From Pedobacter sp. BS3 (GTDB taxonomy: Bacteria; Bacteroidota; Bacteroidia; Sphingobacteriales; Sphingobacteriaceae): a stretch of 64,000 bases of DNA. Within the stretch, counting starts at the first letter, position 1, and each line of letters begins with the position of its first letter. The stretch spans positions 62,001-126,000 of the forward strand of contig NZ_VTRT01000008.1 in assembly GCF_008274585.1 (NCBI RefSeq), given 5' to 3'. The position numbers and the translations under genes were made by a program. This document shows, in pieces, positions 18,424-27,975 of the stretch. The notes below the pieces were generated by a model. The model did not search any database and was not told the DNA's origin. It was given only the letters and a program-made list of their open reading frames with translations.

Positions 18424-20641
18424 ATTTACTTTTCAGGGCTGCCAGCTTGCTTTGCATATCATTTTCCGGTCTTCGCTGCGGTTTACCAGCCGGTTTTTTA
18501 GGAGATGGCTGGCTTTCAGTATCTTTCATTGATAACGAAATCCGCTTACGGGCGGCATCTACTTCAGTTACAGTTACCATCACCTTCTGATGTACTTTTA
18601 CTACCTCATTGGGGTCTTTTACAAAACGGTTTGCCAGTTGGCTGAGATGCACCAAACCGTCCTGGTGCACGCCAATATCTACAAAGGCGCCGAAATTGGT
18701 AATATTGGTTACAATTCCCGGCAGCTTCATGCCGATCTTTAGATCGTCAATGGTATTAACGCCTTCGGTAAAGCTGAATTGCTCAAACTGCTCACGCGGA
18801 TCGCGGCCGGGCTTGGCAAGTTCCTGCAAAATATCATTCAACGTTGGCAAGCCCACCGTATCTGAAATGTAATTTTTCAGGTTGATGCTCTTGCGCAGCT
18901 TTTCGTCTTTCATCAGATCAGCTACGCCGCAACCGGCATCTTTAGCCATTTGCTCAACCAATGCATAACGCTCGGGGTGCACTGCACTGCTATCCAATGG
19001 GTTATCCGCATGGCGGATACGTAAAAATCCGGCTGCCTGCTCGTACGCCTTGCCACCTAAACGCGGTACGGAAAGCAACTCCTCGCGGCGTTTAAAGGCA
19101 CCGTTTTTATTACGATGTTCTACAATATTCTGTGCCAGCTGCGGCCCTAATCCCGATACGTAAGACAGGATCTGGCTCGACGCCGTATTCAGCTCCACGC
19201 CTACGGCATTTACACAGCTGATAACCACATCATCCAGCGAGGTCTGCAATTTATTCTGATCCACATCATGCTGGTACTGCCCCACTCCTATAGATTTCGG
19301 ATCGATCTTTACCAGCTCGGCCAAAGGATCCATCAGGCGGCGACCGATAGAAACGGCTCCCCTGACGGTCACATCTTTATCCGGGAATTCCTGCCGGGCC
19401 ACTTCGGAAGCTGAATAGATGGATGCGCCGCTTTCGCTTACCATCACCACAATTACTCCCGGCAGATTCTGCTTACGGATAAACGTTTCCGTTTCTCGTC
19501 CGGCAGTTCCGTTACCAATGGCAATGGCCTGTATGGCATATTTTTCAACCAGGAAAGCCACGGTTTTAGCGGCTTCCTGCTCACCTCTTCCGCCGGTATG
19601 CGGAAAGATGGCCGTATATTCCAGCAGCTGACCCTGCTCATCCAGGCAAACCACTTTACAGCCTGTACGGAAACCGGGATCAATAGCCATCACGCGTTTT
19701 TGGCCCAAAGGCGCAGCAAGCAGCAACTGGCGGGCATTTTCTGCAAATACCCGGATAGCTTCTTCGTCGGCTGCTTTTTTGGTAACCAGCCTGATCTCCG
19801 TTTCCATCGATGGTTTGAGCAAACGCTTATAACTATCGGCCACAGCCAGCCTTACCTGGTCTGAAACCGTGTTGAAGCCTTTTACAAACATGCGGTCGAG
19901 GATAGCGATCGCTTCATCTTCCGGCGGCTGAATATCGAGCCACAGGACTTCCTCTTTCTCCCCGCGACGCATAGCCAGCACCCGGTGCGAAGGCGCCGTT
20001 TTTACCGGTTCGCTCCACTCAAAATAATCCTTGTATTTAATACCGGTTTCTTCCTTTCCCGGCGCAACACGGCTCTGGATAGTCCCTTTCTCCATAAACA
20101 GGTTACGCAATGCGGCACGGGCTTCGGTATGCTCGGCAATGTATTCGGCAATAATATCGCGTGCTCCGGCCAAAGCATCTTCCTCGCTGTTTACGCCCGA
20201 TTCTTCATGGATATAGGTAGCGGCTTCGGCCTGTAAATCAATGGATTGCTGCTCCAGGATAAGGTCAGCCAAGGGTTGCAGCCCTTTCTCACGGGCCACA
20301 GAAGCACGGGTTTTTCGTTTGGGTTTGTATGGCAGGTAAATGTCTTCCAGCACAGCCATGGTTTCGGCTGCCTCTACCTGCTGCTGCAATTCGGGCGTGA
20401 GCTTACCACTTTCGGTTAATGATTTTAATATTGCTTCGCGGCGTTTATCCAGCTCACGTAATTGCTGCATACGATCGCGTATGGCGGTTACCTGCACCTC
20501 GTCCAGCGAACCGGTCAGCTCTTTACGGTAACGTGAAATAAACGGAACCGTTGCTCCCTCATCCAAAAGTGTAATGGTGTTTAACACCTGTTTTCCAGCC
20601 AGCGAAAGTTCGCCGGCAATCTGTGCGATGTGTTTATCCAT
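18416..20641 (-). CDS. tex: Tex family RNA-binding transcription accessory protein
   Basis: A 741-residue Tex/YhgF protein that binds nucleic acid and associates with RNA polymerase and RNA turnover. The domains in order are an N-terminal helical region, a YqgF-like RNase H fold (MAIDPGFRTGCKVV near residue 320), helix-hairpin-helix repeats (VSGLGPQLAQNIVEHR near 500) and a C-terminal S1 RNA-binding domain (VTNITNFGAFVDIGVHQDG near 645-663). The tail is basic, as common in the family. Length and order are normal. Confidence 0.95.
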   Translation of the reverse strand: MDKHIAQIAGELSLAGKQVLNTITLLDEGATVPFISRYRKELTGSLDEVQVTAIRDRMQQLRELDKRREAILKSLTESGKLTPELQQQVEAAETMAVLEDIYLPYKPKRKTRASVAREKGLQPLADLILEQQSIDLQAEAATYIHEESGVNSEEDALAGARDIIAEYIAEHTEARAALRNLFMEKGTIQSRVAPGKEETGIKYKDYFEWSEPVKTAPSHRVLAMRRGEKEEVLWLDIQPPEDEAIAILDRMFVKGFNTVSDQVRLAVADSYKRLLKPSMETEIRLVTKKAADEEAIRVFAENARQLLLAAPLGQKRVMAIDPGFRTGCKVVCLDEQGQLLEYTAIFPHTGGRGEQEAAKTVAFLVEKYAIQAIAIGNGTAGRETETFIRKQNLPGVIVVMVSESGASIYSASEVARQEFPDKDVTVRGAVSIGRRLMDPLAELVKIDPKSIGVGQYQHDVDQNKLQTSLDDVVISCVNAVGVELNTASSQILSYVSGLGPQLAQNIVEHRNKNGAFKRREELLSVPRLGGKAYEQAAGFLRIRHADNPLDSSAVHPERYALVEQMAKDAGCGVADLMKDEKLRKSINLKNYISDTVGLPTLNDILQELAKPGRDPREQFEQFSFTEGVNTIDDLKIGMKLPGIVTNITNFGAFVDIGVHQDGLVHLSQLANRFVKDPNEVVKVHQKVMVTVTEVDAARKRISLSMKDTESQPSPKKPAGKPQRRPENDMQSKLAALKSKFG

Positions 20642-20704
20642 AAAAATTATCAGCTGGCGAAATTGTGGCTAAGTAAGGATATATCCAAGAAAAGTTTTAA
20701 TTAA

Positions 20705-20753
20705 TGGCTAACGGCTGATGGCTATTAGCTGATAGCTATTGGCTAACGGCTTA
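20705..20753. repeat. Seven-unit heptad array ending on a stop codon
   Basis: Exactly 49 nt reads as seven 7-nt units: TGGCTAA, CGGCTGA, TGGCTAT, TAGCTGA, TAGCTAT, TGGCTAA, CGGCTTA. The last three bases are the stop codon (minus strand) of the T9SS PKD protein. The core GGCT/AGCT is fixed while flanking positions vary. Confidence 0.75.
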
Positions 20754-23700
20754 TCGCACAATAGTTATATATCCTGTCATCTGATTCCGGCCGTTCCTGG
20801 GATTAATGATGTAATAATACGTGCCTGTGGGCAGATCCTGACCGTTTGCTCTGCCATCCCAGGGAACGGTGTAACCGACAGAATGATATACCCTAACGCC
20901 ATAGCGATTAAATACATCAACTGTACACCCCGGATAGCTTCCCAGGTACTCAATGGCCCAGGTGTCGTTACGCCCATCGCCATTAGGGGTAAACGTGTTG
21001 GGAACTTTGGGCGCTTTAAGGATCGTAATATTCACCTCATCCGAAACAGAACAGTTATTAGCCGAAATAGCGGTAAGCGTGTACTGAGTATCCTTTTCAG
21101 GCGATGTTAGCACCGGATCCAGAATATTCGGATTACTTAGCCCGGCTGCCGGCTCCCATTTTACGGATGTATATCCCGTAGCACGGCCATGCAGCCGAAT
21201 ACTGCCGCCATACAGCATCACGGTATCATTGCCTGCATTAACGGTTGGCACAGGCCATACGGTAATATCTTTTGAGGCTATATCCTGGCATCCGTTGGCC
21301 GCGTTGAACGTATAAGTTATGGTGTGTGTTCCCGGGCCTGCTTTGGCCGGGTCGAATAAGCCGCTCGCAGTTATACCATCGCCGGAATAGGTTCCGGCTC
21401 CGGGAACATTGCCGGTTTCCTTTGCCTGCGTAACCATAAAGGGCTCTGCATTCTGGCATACCGACTGCAGATCGTTAAATTGTATAGCCGGGGAAGCGTA
21501 CAGCGTAATTTCACGGGAAACAGTGTTAGCACAGGATATACCTGAATAGGCCACCAGCTTTACTGTATATGTTTTTGTTGCCGGCGAGGTGAAGGCCGGA
21601 TAAGTATGCGGATGAGGTTGGCCGGGCTGCCCGGCTTCTTTACCTGTTGGATCATTATCCGCATCGAAATACCATTCTACACGGGTTATTTTACCAAAAT
21701 CTACAGTAGAGTTATCTGTAAAAATTACCGGCTGGTTGCTGCACAGAGGCGCTGCATTTTGAATGGTAAAATCAGCATGAGGCTGGGCGCCGTTCACGGT
21801 AAAGGTCTTTACGGTAGTTTCAGAACAACCGTATTTAGAAGTTACAGTGAGCGTTACGGTGTAATTACCTGCCTCGCCATAACGGTGCGATGGATCTTTT
21901 TCTGTAGAGCTGTTCGGGTTTACGGCAGTGGCATGGCTATCGCCAAAGTTCCATAAATACGTAAAATCAGCCCCGGTATGATCTGAAATTGTACTTTTAT
22001 TGGTAAAGGTGGCCTTTGCATCGCTCAAACAAACATCGGGCATTTCAAAATCAGGCACAGGGGTTGGGTACACTGTAATTGGCAAAGCATACGGTTCGCT
22101 GATACAACCTTTATCGGTTTTTACCTGTAATGAGACGGTATATCTACCTGCCGCTGCATACGTATGCCTGGCCTGGTCTGATGACAAAGTTTCTTTTGTA
22201 CCATCACCAAAATCCCACATCCAGGAGGTGATGGCCCCACCGGTAGCCTGGGATATATCTGTGAATACGGCTTCTTTCTGTTCGCAAATAATTGCCTGCG
22301 GGCTGAATTTAGCAGCAGCCTTATTTATTATAACAGATTGTGTAATAATTGCCGGATCGCAACTTGTTTTGGTGCTTACCGCAAGTTTTACCTGGTACGT
22401 TTGGGCGGCTGTAAAAATATGTTCCGGGTTCTGCACATCCGATGTTGTACCATCGCCAAAATCCCAATGCCAGCCTATAATGTCAGAGCCTTTGCCATCG
22501 CTCTTATCTATAAACTTCACAGGATCGCCAATGCAGGCTTCTGCCGGCGCAGTAAAACCGGCAACTGGCGGCGGGTTAATGGTAAAATCTGAGGTAATAT
22601 CTTCGGTAGCCCCGCAACTGGAAGCAGTAGTGCGGGTCACGGTTACCTTCCAGCTATAATCGCCGGCAGCGGTATAAACCGCATCTCCGGGATAAGTGTA
22701 TGAATAATACGTTTTCCCGTCTTTCTGGAATATGGCCGGCGAAGGATTGTTATCGGTAACCGTACCTTTACCATCGCCGATATTCCATTCCAGCTTCAAA
22801 GCCGGGTACAGCAGGTTGATCTTTATGGCCATCGGTTCGCCCACGCAGCCCGATGTAATTACCTGCGCTGGCGTTGACTTTTTATCAACCTCGAAGGTGA
22901 AATTTTGCACATTAGCCCCGGCCAGGTACGCATACGACTCAATCTTGCCATATCCGTACGCAATAGCCGAAAAACCACCATTGGCCGTTAAATGGTGCTG
23001 TTCCTGCAAGTTGGTTACATTGATAATGGCATAGCTGTAATCGGAATTAGGTATGGCCGTAAACGATGCCGAATACGATACCCCGTCTATCTGGAAAGAA
23101 GAGGCATCGGCGGTTTTAATAATGATATTCAGGTAATAAACGTTAATATTTGTCGAGACTTCCCCAACACTGCCGAGCTTTGAGTAAACGGTAATATCGT
23201 CCAACGTTTGCTCCACCGGGTTGAGCATGGTAATTTCGGGATCACCAGGATAGGTATATACGTTACTATTGGAACTATTGTTAACATTGCAGCCTTGCGA
23301 GGTTTGGTACTGGGCTACGCCAATAGGTTTGGTAGCCGAAATTTGTACCGGTGCAGCAGAATAAAAAGTAATGATGCTTCCTTTATTATAGGGATTAGAC
23401 AAGGATATGTTTATATTTCCCTTTATGGTAATATTAGTATTATCTTCCGATACAATAATTCGAAAAATATCCTGACTTCCCCTGGTAGCATTATAGAATG
23501 GTGCGGTTACAAAGTTTTTCCCCCAGGCTTCCACCGGGAATACCTGCTGATATAGATTATCACCACTCCCTGCGCTTTTATTATTACCGGGCTCACAGAA
23601 ATTAATCCAGCTACTCCCTGAAAACACAGCAATCGGCTTACAGTTAAGCACCTCGATATAGCTACCGGACAGGTCATCAGCAGACTGATATTGGTATACA

Positions 23701-24302
23701 TCACCTTTATCTAATGTAACTGTATATGATTGATTGGCAGCCTGGTTATTTCGCGAGGCTTTTGTAGGCGTTATTTGTATTACAGTGCCGTCCTCTGTAG
23801 CCACAATAGCAAATTCAGAATATACCGGATTATTATTATTACCTGTTGTTAAACTTTTACTTTGGTATGAAAAAGCATAATATAACTTACCCAAAGCGCT
23901 GGTGGGTAACACCATAGTACCGCCGGTTTGAGCCTGATATGATATTACACTGTATAGGGAAATAGGGACATTGGTCACAACATGTACACCTTTTCCGCTT
24001 TCTATAGTTTCTGATGTACTGACGTATGCACTGGATGGATCAATGGTAACCGGCGTTGCCGAGTTAGCAGGAATAGTTCCCGAAAACAATGGTGCTGCTG
24101 ATGTCCCGATAAAAACCTGGTAATTGGTCGCCTGATCGGCAGATAGAAAAAGCGTCATTTTTGAAGACGGCCCATTGACGTGCCCCATATAGACCACCCA
24201 GAAATCCTTCCCTTTGTTTGAAGAATTTTGAGCCATCGCCCAATTGCACAAGCCGACCACAAGCAGCAAACACTTTATAAGTGCCGTAAAATATTTTTGC
24301 AT
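20751..24302 (-). CDS. Secreted IgGFc-like/PKD-repeat protein with type B T9SS sorting domain
   Basis: A 1183-residue exported protein. After a signal peptide (MQKYFTALIKCLLLVVGLCNWAMAQ) comes an IgGFc-binding-like N-terminal region (GKDFWVVYMG through about residue 470). PKD-type modules follow, marked by WHWDFGDGT, WMWDFGDGT, YLWNFGDSH and a diverged WYFDADND. The protein ends in the type B (gliding-motility-associated) sorting domain: VPNTFTPNGDGRNDTW, VDVFNRYGVRVY and the LPTGTYYYII region. It is therefore probably secreted by the type IX system and displayed on the cell surface, with an adhesion or scaffold role. No catalytic domain is visible. It is monocistronic. Confidence 0.9.
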   Translation of the reverse strand: MQKYFTALIKCLLLVVGLCNWAMAQNSSNKGKDFWVVYMGHVNGPSSKMTLFLSADQATNYQVFIGTSAAPLFSGTIPANSATPVTIDPSSAYVSTSETIESGKGVHVVTNVPISLYSVISYQAQTGGTMVLPTSALGKLYYAFSYQSKSLTTGNNNNPVYSEFAIVATEDGTVIQITPTKASRNNQAANQSYTVTLDKGDVYQYQSADDLSGSYIEVLNCKPIAVFSGSSWINFCEPGNNKSAGSGDNLYQQVFPVEAWGKNFVTAPFYNATRGSQDIFRIIVSEDNTNITIKGNINISLSNPYNKGSIITFYSAAPVQISATKPIGVAQYQTSQGCNVNNSSNSNVYTYPGDPEITMLNPVEQTLDDITVYSKLGSVGEVSTNINVYYLNIIIKTADASSFQIDGVSYSASFTAIPNSDYSYAIINVTNLQEQHHLTANGGFSAIAYGYGKIESYAYLAGANVQNFTFEVDKKSTPAQVITSGCVGEPMAIKINLLYPALKLEWNIGDGKGTVTDNNPSPAIFQKDGKTYYSYTYPGDAVYTAAGDYSWKVTVTRTTASSCGATEDITSDFTINPPPVAGFTAPAEACIGDPVKFIDKSDGKGSDIIGWHWDFGDGTTSDVQNPEHIFTAAQTYQVKLAVSTKTSCDPAIITQSVIINKAAAKFSPQAIICEQKEAVFTDISQATGGAITSWMWDFGDGTKETLSSDQARHTYAAAGRYTVSLQVKTDKGCISEPYALPITVYPTPVPDFEMPDVCLSDAKATFTNKSTISDHTGADFTYLWNFGDSHATAVNPNSSTEKDPSHRYGEAGNYTVTLTVTSKYGCSETTVKTFTVNGAQPHADFTIQNAAPLCSNQPVIFTDNSTVDFGKITRVEWYFDADNDPTGKEAGQPGQPHPHTYPAFTSPATKTYTVKLVAYSGISCANTVSREITLYASPAIQFNDLQSVCQNAEPFMVTQAKETGNVPGAGTYSGDGITASGLFDPAKAGPGTHTITYTFNAANGCQDIASKDITVWPVPTVNAGNDTVMLYGGSIRLHGRATGYTSVKWEPAAGLSNPNILDPVLTSPEKDTQYTLTAISANNCSVSDEVNITILKAPKVPNTFTPNGDGRNDTWAIEYLGSYPGCTVDVFNRYGVRVYHSVGYTVPWDGRANGQDLPTGTYYYIINPRNGRNQMTGYITIVR

Positions 24303-24416
24303 GAATAAGAGCTATATCATCAGCGGTTAGCCTAATCTTTCAGAAATTAAATATAAGAGTAAACTTGTGTTTCCGGGTTTAATTGCCTGCAATTTATTTT
24401 TATGGAAGCGTTGAGT

Positions 24417-24518
24417 GAGTATTGAGTAACGGGTACTGCGTATTGAGCCCTATACCATTAAGCCTTATCATTGTCAATTGTCAATTGTCAATTATCAATT
24501 ATCAATTATCAATTATCC
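24417..24518. repeat. Heptad arrays in the spacer between the PKD gene and the helicase gene
   Basis: 24417-24444 reads as four degenerate heptads (GAGTATT, GAGTAAC, GGGTACT, GCGTATT). 24470-24518 reads as exactly seven: three ATTGTCA, three ATTATCA and ATTATCC. A third short run (TTTTAAC-TTTTGAC-TTTCAGC) follows at about 24524-24544. The 24303-24590 spacer holds no other gene. Confidence 0.7.
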
Positions 24519-24559
24519 GCTCATTTTAACTTTTGACTTTCAGCTTGAATGCAATTTCT

Positions 24560-24584
24560 TAATTTCGCATGAGAAAAACAGGAG
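24560..24584 (+). promoter_or_regulatory. Promoter box and strong ribosome-binding site for the TTG-started helicase gene
   Basis: TAATTTCG (24560-24567) matches TAnnTTTG with one change. AGGAG (24580-24584) lies 6 nt before the TTG at 24591, an unusually good Shine-Dalgarno for this phylum. It supports TTG as the start. The ATG at 24569 is out of frame. Confidence 0.5.
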
Positions 24585-24590
24585 TTACTA

Positions 24591-26867
24591 TTGGAATATT
24601 TAAAGGGCTTAAACCCTTCGCAAAGAGCAGCAGTTGAACAAACCAGCGGCCCGGTAATGATCGTGGCCGGAGCCGGTTCGGGTAAAACACGGGTTATTAC
24701 ATATCGTGTGGCCTACCTCATCGACCAGGGAGTTGATCCGTTCAACATCCTGGTGCTTACCTTTACCAACAAGGCGGCCAAAGAAATGCGTGAACGTATC
24801 AGCAACGTAGTGGGAGCCGAAGCCAAAAACATCTGGATGGGCACATTCCACTCGGTATTTGCAAAAATCCTGCGTGTTGAGGCCGATAAGATCGGATACC
24901 CACATAACTTTACCATTTACGATACCGACGACAGCAAAAGTCTGCTGCGTGCTATACTGAAAGAACAACAGCTGGATGATAAGCTGTATAATGCCAACTT
25001 TGTGTATAACCGCATTTCGTCTGCAAAAAACAACCTCATTTCCCCTGCCGAGTACCTGCAGAATGAACAGATACAGGCCGAAGATTTTTCTACCGGACGT
25101 GGTAAGCTGGGTGAAATTTACCAGATCTACACGCAGCGTTGCTTCAAGGCCGGCGCTATGGATTTTGACGACCTGCTGTTTAAAACCAACGTGCTGCTGC
25201 GTGAGCATCCCGATGTACTTTACAAGTACCAGAACAAGTTTAAATACCTGATGGTTGATGAGTACCAGGATACTAACTTTTCGCAATACCTGATTGTGAA
25301 GCGCCTGGCAGCTATTAATGAGAATATCTGTGTGGTTGGTGATGATGCCCAGAGCATTTACGCTTTCCGCGGAGCTAATATCCAGAACATCCTCAACTTT
25401 GAGAAAGACTATCCCGATCTGCATGTATTCAAGCTGGAGCAGAACTATCGTTCCACACAGAATATTGTAAACATTGCCAACAGCATCATCGCCAATAATA
25501 AGAACCAGCTAAAAAAGCATGTGTATTCAGAGAATGAGGAAGGCGATAAAATAAAGGTGGTCAGGGCGTTCAGCGATAACGAGGAAGGGAAAAACGTGGC
25601 CGAAGCTATTATGCAGGAACGGGCGCTGAAAGGATTAAACTACCAGGATTTTGCCATCCTGTACCGCACCAACGCCCAGTCGCGGGCAATGGAAGAAGCC
25701 CTGCGCAAGCTGAACATCCCGTATAAAATTTATGGTGGATTATCCTTCTATCAACGTAAGGAGATCAAGGATCTGATCGCCTATTTCAGGCTCACGTACA
25801 ATCCTAACGATGAGGAAGCATTAAAACGGGTGATCAATTATCCCCGGCGGGGCATTGGCGATACTACGGTAGAACGCATTATCATTGCCGCCGATAAGCA
25901 TGACCTCAGCTTGTGGGATGTAATTGTTAACGCCCACAGCTACATAGAAGCCCGGAGCGCCGGCGCCGTAGCCAACTTCGCGACACTTATCCAAAGCTTC
26001 CAGGTAATGGGTAAAGGCAACAATGCTTATGATACCGCCCTGCACATCGCCCAGCATTCGGGTTTGCTGAAAGATTTGTACGACGATAAATCGGTTGAGG
26101 GCTTAAACCGCTATGAAAACATCCAGGAGCTCCTTAACGGGATCAAGGAATTTAGCGAACGTGAAGATATTGAAGAACGTGGTTTGGATATCTTTATGCA
26201 GGATGTGGCCCTGCTGACCAACGATGACAACGATAAAAATCCCAATGCCGATACGGTTTCGCTGATGACCATCCATTCGGCAAAAGGGCTTGAATTTCCG
26301 CATGTGTTTGTTGTTGGCCTCGAAGAAAACCTGTTTCCTTCGCAAATGTCACTCAATTCGCGGGCCGACCTGGAAGAAGAACGCCGGCTATTTTATGTAG
26401 CCATTACCCGTGCCGAGAAAAAACTTACCTTAAGTTATGCTACTTCCCGCTATCGCTGGGGCACATTAACCAGTTGCGAGCCAAGCCGTTTTATCGACGA
26501 GATCGATGCCAAATACCTGGAACTTGATTTCAAGGCTCCGCAAAAAAGTGTTGGCGGTATGTCATTCGAAAACGAGCGCAAGGCATGGTCAACATCAACA
26601 GCCGATACTTTTTCAAAACCAAAAGCAGCAACGGGCGTTAAAACCACGTCTGTTCTTCCTAAAGCGCATGTACCCAGCCAGGGTTTCAAACCATCCGATA
26701 CATCGGGATTACAGGTAGGTATGGAAGTAGAGCACGAACGGTTTGGCTATGGCAAGGTAGTTAGCCTGGAAGGCAACAAACCCGACATCAAGGCAACAAT
26801 ATTTTTTAAAGAATTAGGACAAAAGCAACTTTTACTTAAATTTGCCAAACTACGCATTGTAACATAA
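24591..26867 (+). CDS. UvrD/PcrA-type ATP-dependent DNA helicase (SF1)
   Basis: A 758-residue 3'-5' DNA helicase for repair and replication restart. Motifs are in order: Walker A AGAGSGKTR near residues 27-35, TFTNKAAKEMRER, VDEYQDTN (Walker B), GDDAQSIYAFRGA, EQNYRST, SLMTIHSAKGLEFPHVFVVG and the RRLFYVAITRAEKKL motif VI. The C-terminal tail has a Tudor-like VGMEVEHERFGYGKVVSLEG segment, typical of PcrA/UvrD. The start is TTG, supported by the ribosome-binding site. DUF4290 follows 50 bp later on the same strand. Confidence 0.95.
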   Translation: MEYLKGLNPSQRAAVEQTSGPVMIVAGAGSGKTRVITYRVAYLIDQGVDPFNILVLTFTNKAAKEMRERISNVVGAEAKNIWMGTFHSVFAKILRVEADKIGYPHNFTIYDTDDSKSLLRAILKEQQLDDKLYNANFVYNRISSAKNNLISPAEYLQNEQIQAEDFSTGRGKLGEIYQIYTQRCFKAGAMDFDDLLFKTNVLLREHPDVLYKYQNKFKYLMVDEYQDTNFSQYLIVKRLAAINENICVVGDDAQSIYAFRGANIQNILNFEKDYPDLHVFKLEQNYRSTQNIVNIANSIIANNKNQLKKHVYSENEEGDKIKVVRAFSDNEEGKNVAEAIMQERALKGLNYQDFAILYRTNAQSRAMEEALRKLNIPYKIYGGLSFYQRKEIKDLIAYFRLTYNPNDEEALKRVINYPRRGIGDTTVERIIIAADKHDLSLWDVIVNAHSYIEARSAGAVANFATLIQSFQVMGKGNNAYDTALHIAQHSGLLKDLYDDKSVEGLNRYENIQELLNGIKEFSEREDIEERGLDIFMQDVALLTNDDNDKNPNADTVSLMTIHSAKGLEFPHVFVVGLEENLFPSQMSLNSRADLEEERRLFYVAITRAEKKLTLSYATSRYRWGTLTSCEPSRFIDEIDAKYLELDFKAPQKSVGGMSFENERKAWSTSTADTFSKPKAATGVKTTSVLPKAHVPSQGFKPSDTSGLQVGMEVEHERFGYGKVVSLEGNKPDIKATIFFKELGQKQLLLKFAKLRIVT

Positions 26868-26917
26868 GCACTAACACAGTGACGGGGACAATTCCCAAAA
26901 ATTGCTAAACAGGAAAA

Positions 26918-27580
26918 ATGAATTTTGATTATAACAGCACCAGGGAGAAATTAATTCTTGCCGAATATGGCCGTAATGTGCAAAACATGGTGGCCTATAT
27001 CTGTACCCTTCCTACAAAAGAAGAGCGCAACCGCCATGCACAGGTGGTGATAGACCTTATGGGATTTTTAAATCCCCACTTACGTGATGTGGCCGATTTT
27101 AAACACAAATTGTGGGATCATTTATATATTATATCCGGATTTAAGATCGATGTGGATTCGCCGTATCCCAAACCTTCCGAAGAAAATATACACATTAAGC
27201 CTGAACCGCTTAAATATCCGCAGAACCGTATTCGTTACAAACATTACGGCAAAACGGTAGAATATATGATCGAAAAGGCCAAGCAAATTGAAGACCCTGA
27301 CCGGAAGCAAAATATGGTACAGGCCATTGCCAATTTCATGAAGATATCTTACGTTACCTGGAATAAAGATACCGTAGCCGACGAAACTATTATCAGCGAT
27401 CTGAAAGAGATGTCGAACGGTGAATTGGTTTTACAGGACAACGTAAACCTGAATAAGGTAGAGTTCCGCGTACCGCCCCCGGGCAACCGTCAGCGTAACA
27501 GCAATCAGAACCAGAGCTCAAACAAAGGCAAGCAGAATAACAACCGCAACCAGGGTAAACGGAAACAACAACGTTATTAA
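26918..27580 (+). CDS. DUF4290 family protein
   Basis: A 220-residue protein matching the Bacteroidetes-specific DUF4290 family, with the signatures YNSTREKLILAEYGRNVQNMV at the N-terminus, NPHLRDVADFKHKLWDH near residue 50 and the RYKHYGKTVEYMIEKA segment near 104. The last 35 residues are a low-complexity Asn/Gln/Arg/Lys tail that may bind nucleic acid. Its function is not established. It lies between the helicase and murA on one strand; a murA neighbour is common for this family as far as I recall. Confidence 0.88.
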   Translation: MNFDYNSTREKLILAEYGRNVQNMVAYICTLPTKEERNRHAQVVIDLMGFLNPHLRDVADFKHKLWDHLYIISGFKIDVDSPYPKPSEENIHIKPEPLKYPQNRIRYKHYGKTVEYMIEKAKQIEDPDRKQNMVQAIANFMKISYVTWNKDTVADETIISDLKEMSNGELVLQDNVNLNKVEFRVPPPGNRQRNSNQNQSSNKGKQNNNRNQGKRKQQRY

Positions 27581-27589
27581 GGGTTGCAG

Positions 27590-27659
27590 GTTATGAGTTA
27601 TGAGTTATAAGTTATAAGTTATAAGTTATAAGTTATAAGTTATAAGTTATAAGTTTTAC
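27590..27659. repeat. Ten-unit heptad array downstream of the DUF4290 gene
   Basis: Two GTTATGA, seven GTTATAA and one GTTTTAC units run without a break, beginning 9 nt after the DUF4290 stop. This is the most regular heptad array in the window. Confidence 0.8.
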
Positions 27660-27729
27660 GTGGCCAATGGTTCATAGCTTATAGTCCGGAAGACCGAAAG
27701 TCAGAAAAGACAGGAAGCAACCTTTAATA

Positions 27730-27757
27730 ATTAACAGTTGACAACTGACAGTTGACA
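27730..27757. repeat. Four-unit heptad array
   Basis: ATTAACA, GTTGACA, ACTGACA and GTTGACA form 28 nt of degenerate 7-nt units in the DUF4290-murA spacer. Confidence 0.55.
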
Positions 27758-27829
27758 ATGCCTGTATGATTTATAGGTTATGATTGAGAGACAAAAACAT
27801 AGAAACAAAACAAAGAGCATACTCCTACT

Positions 27830-27950
27830 CCCTCCCTCAGGGAGGGCCGGGGTGGGCTAATAGACAAGAAACAAGACGATAACATAGTCTGCTTATTCCC
27901 TCCCTTGCGCCACCGCTAAAGCTAAGGCGGCACGCGGTTGGGAGGGTTGG
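27830..27950. repeat. Two GC-rich palindromic REP-like elements upstream of murA
   Basis: CCCTCCC-TCA-GGGAGGG (27830-27846) is followed by CCGGGGTGGGCT. A second element pairs CCCTCCC (27898-27904) with GGGAGGG (27940-27946) around an inner GC-rich imperfect hairpin and is followed by TTGGGGGGGGCTTT. Both have a palindrome plus a G-rich right flank ending in GGCT. With the heptad arrays they fill the 27581-27975 spacer, which holds no gene. Confidence 0.6.
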
Positions 27951-27975
27951 GGGGGGCTTTTTACTTTACCATCAG

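Noticed and set aside
24609-25424. Long minus-strand frame opposite the helicase gene
   Set aside because: Antisense shadow of a clearly coding helicase sequence.
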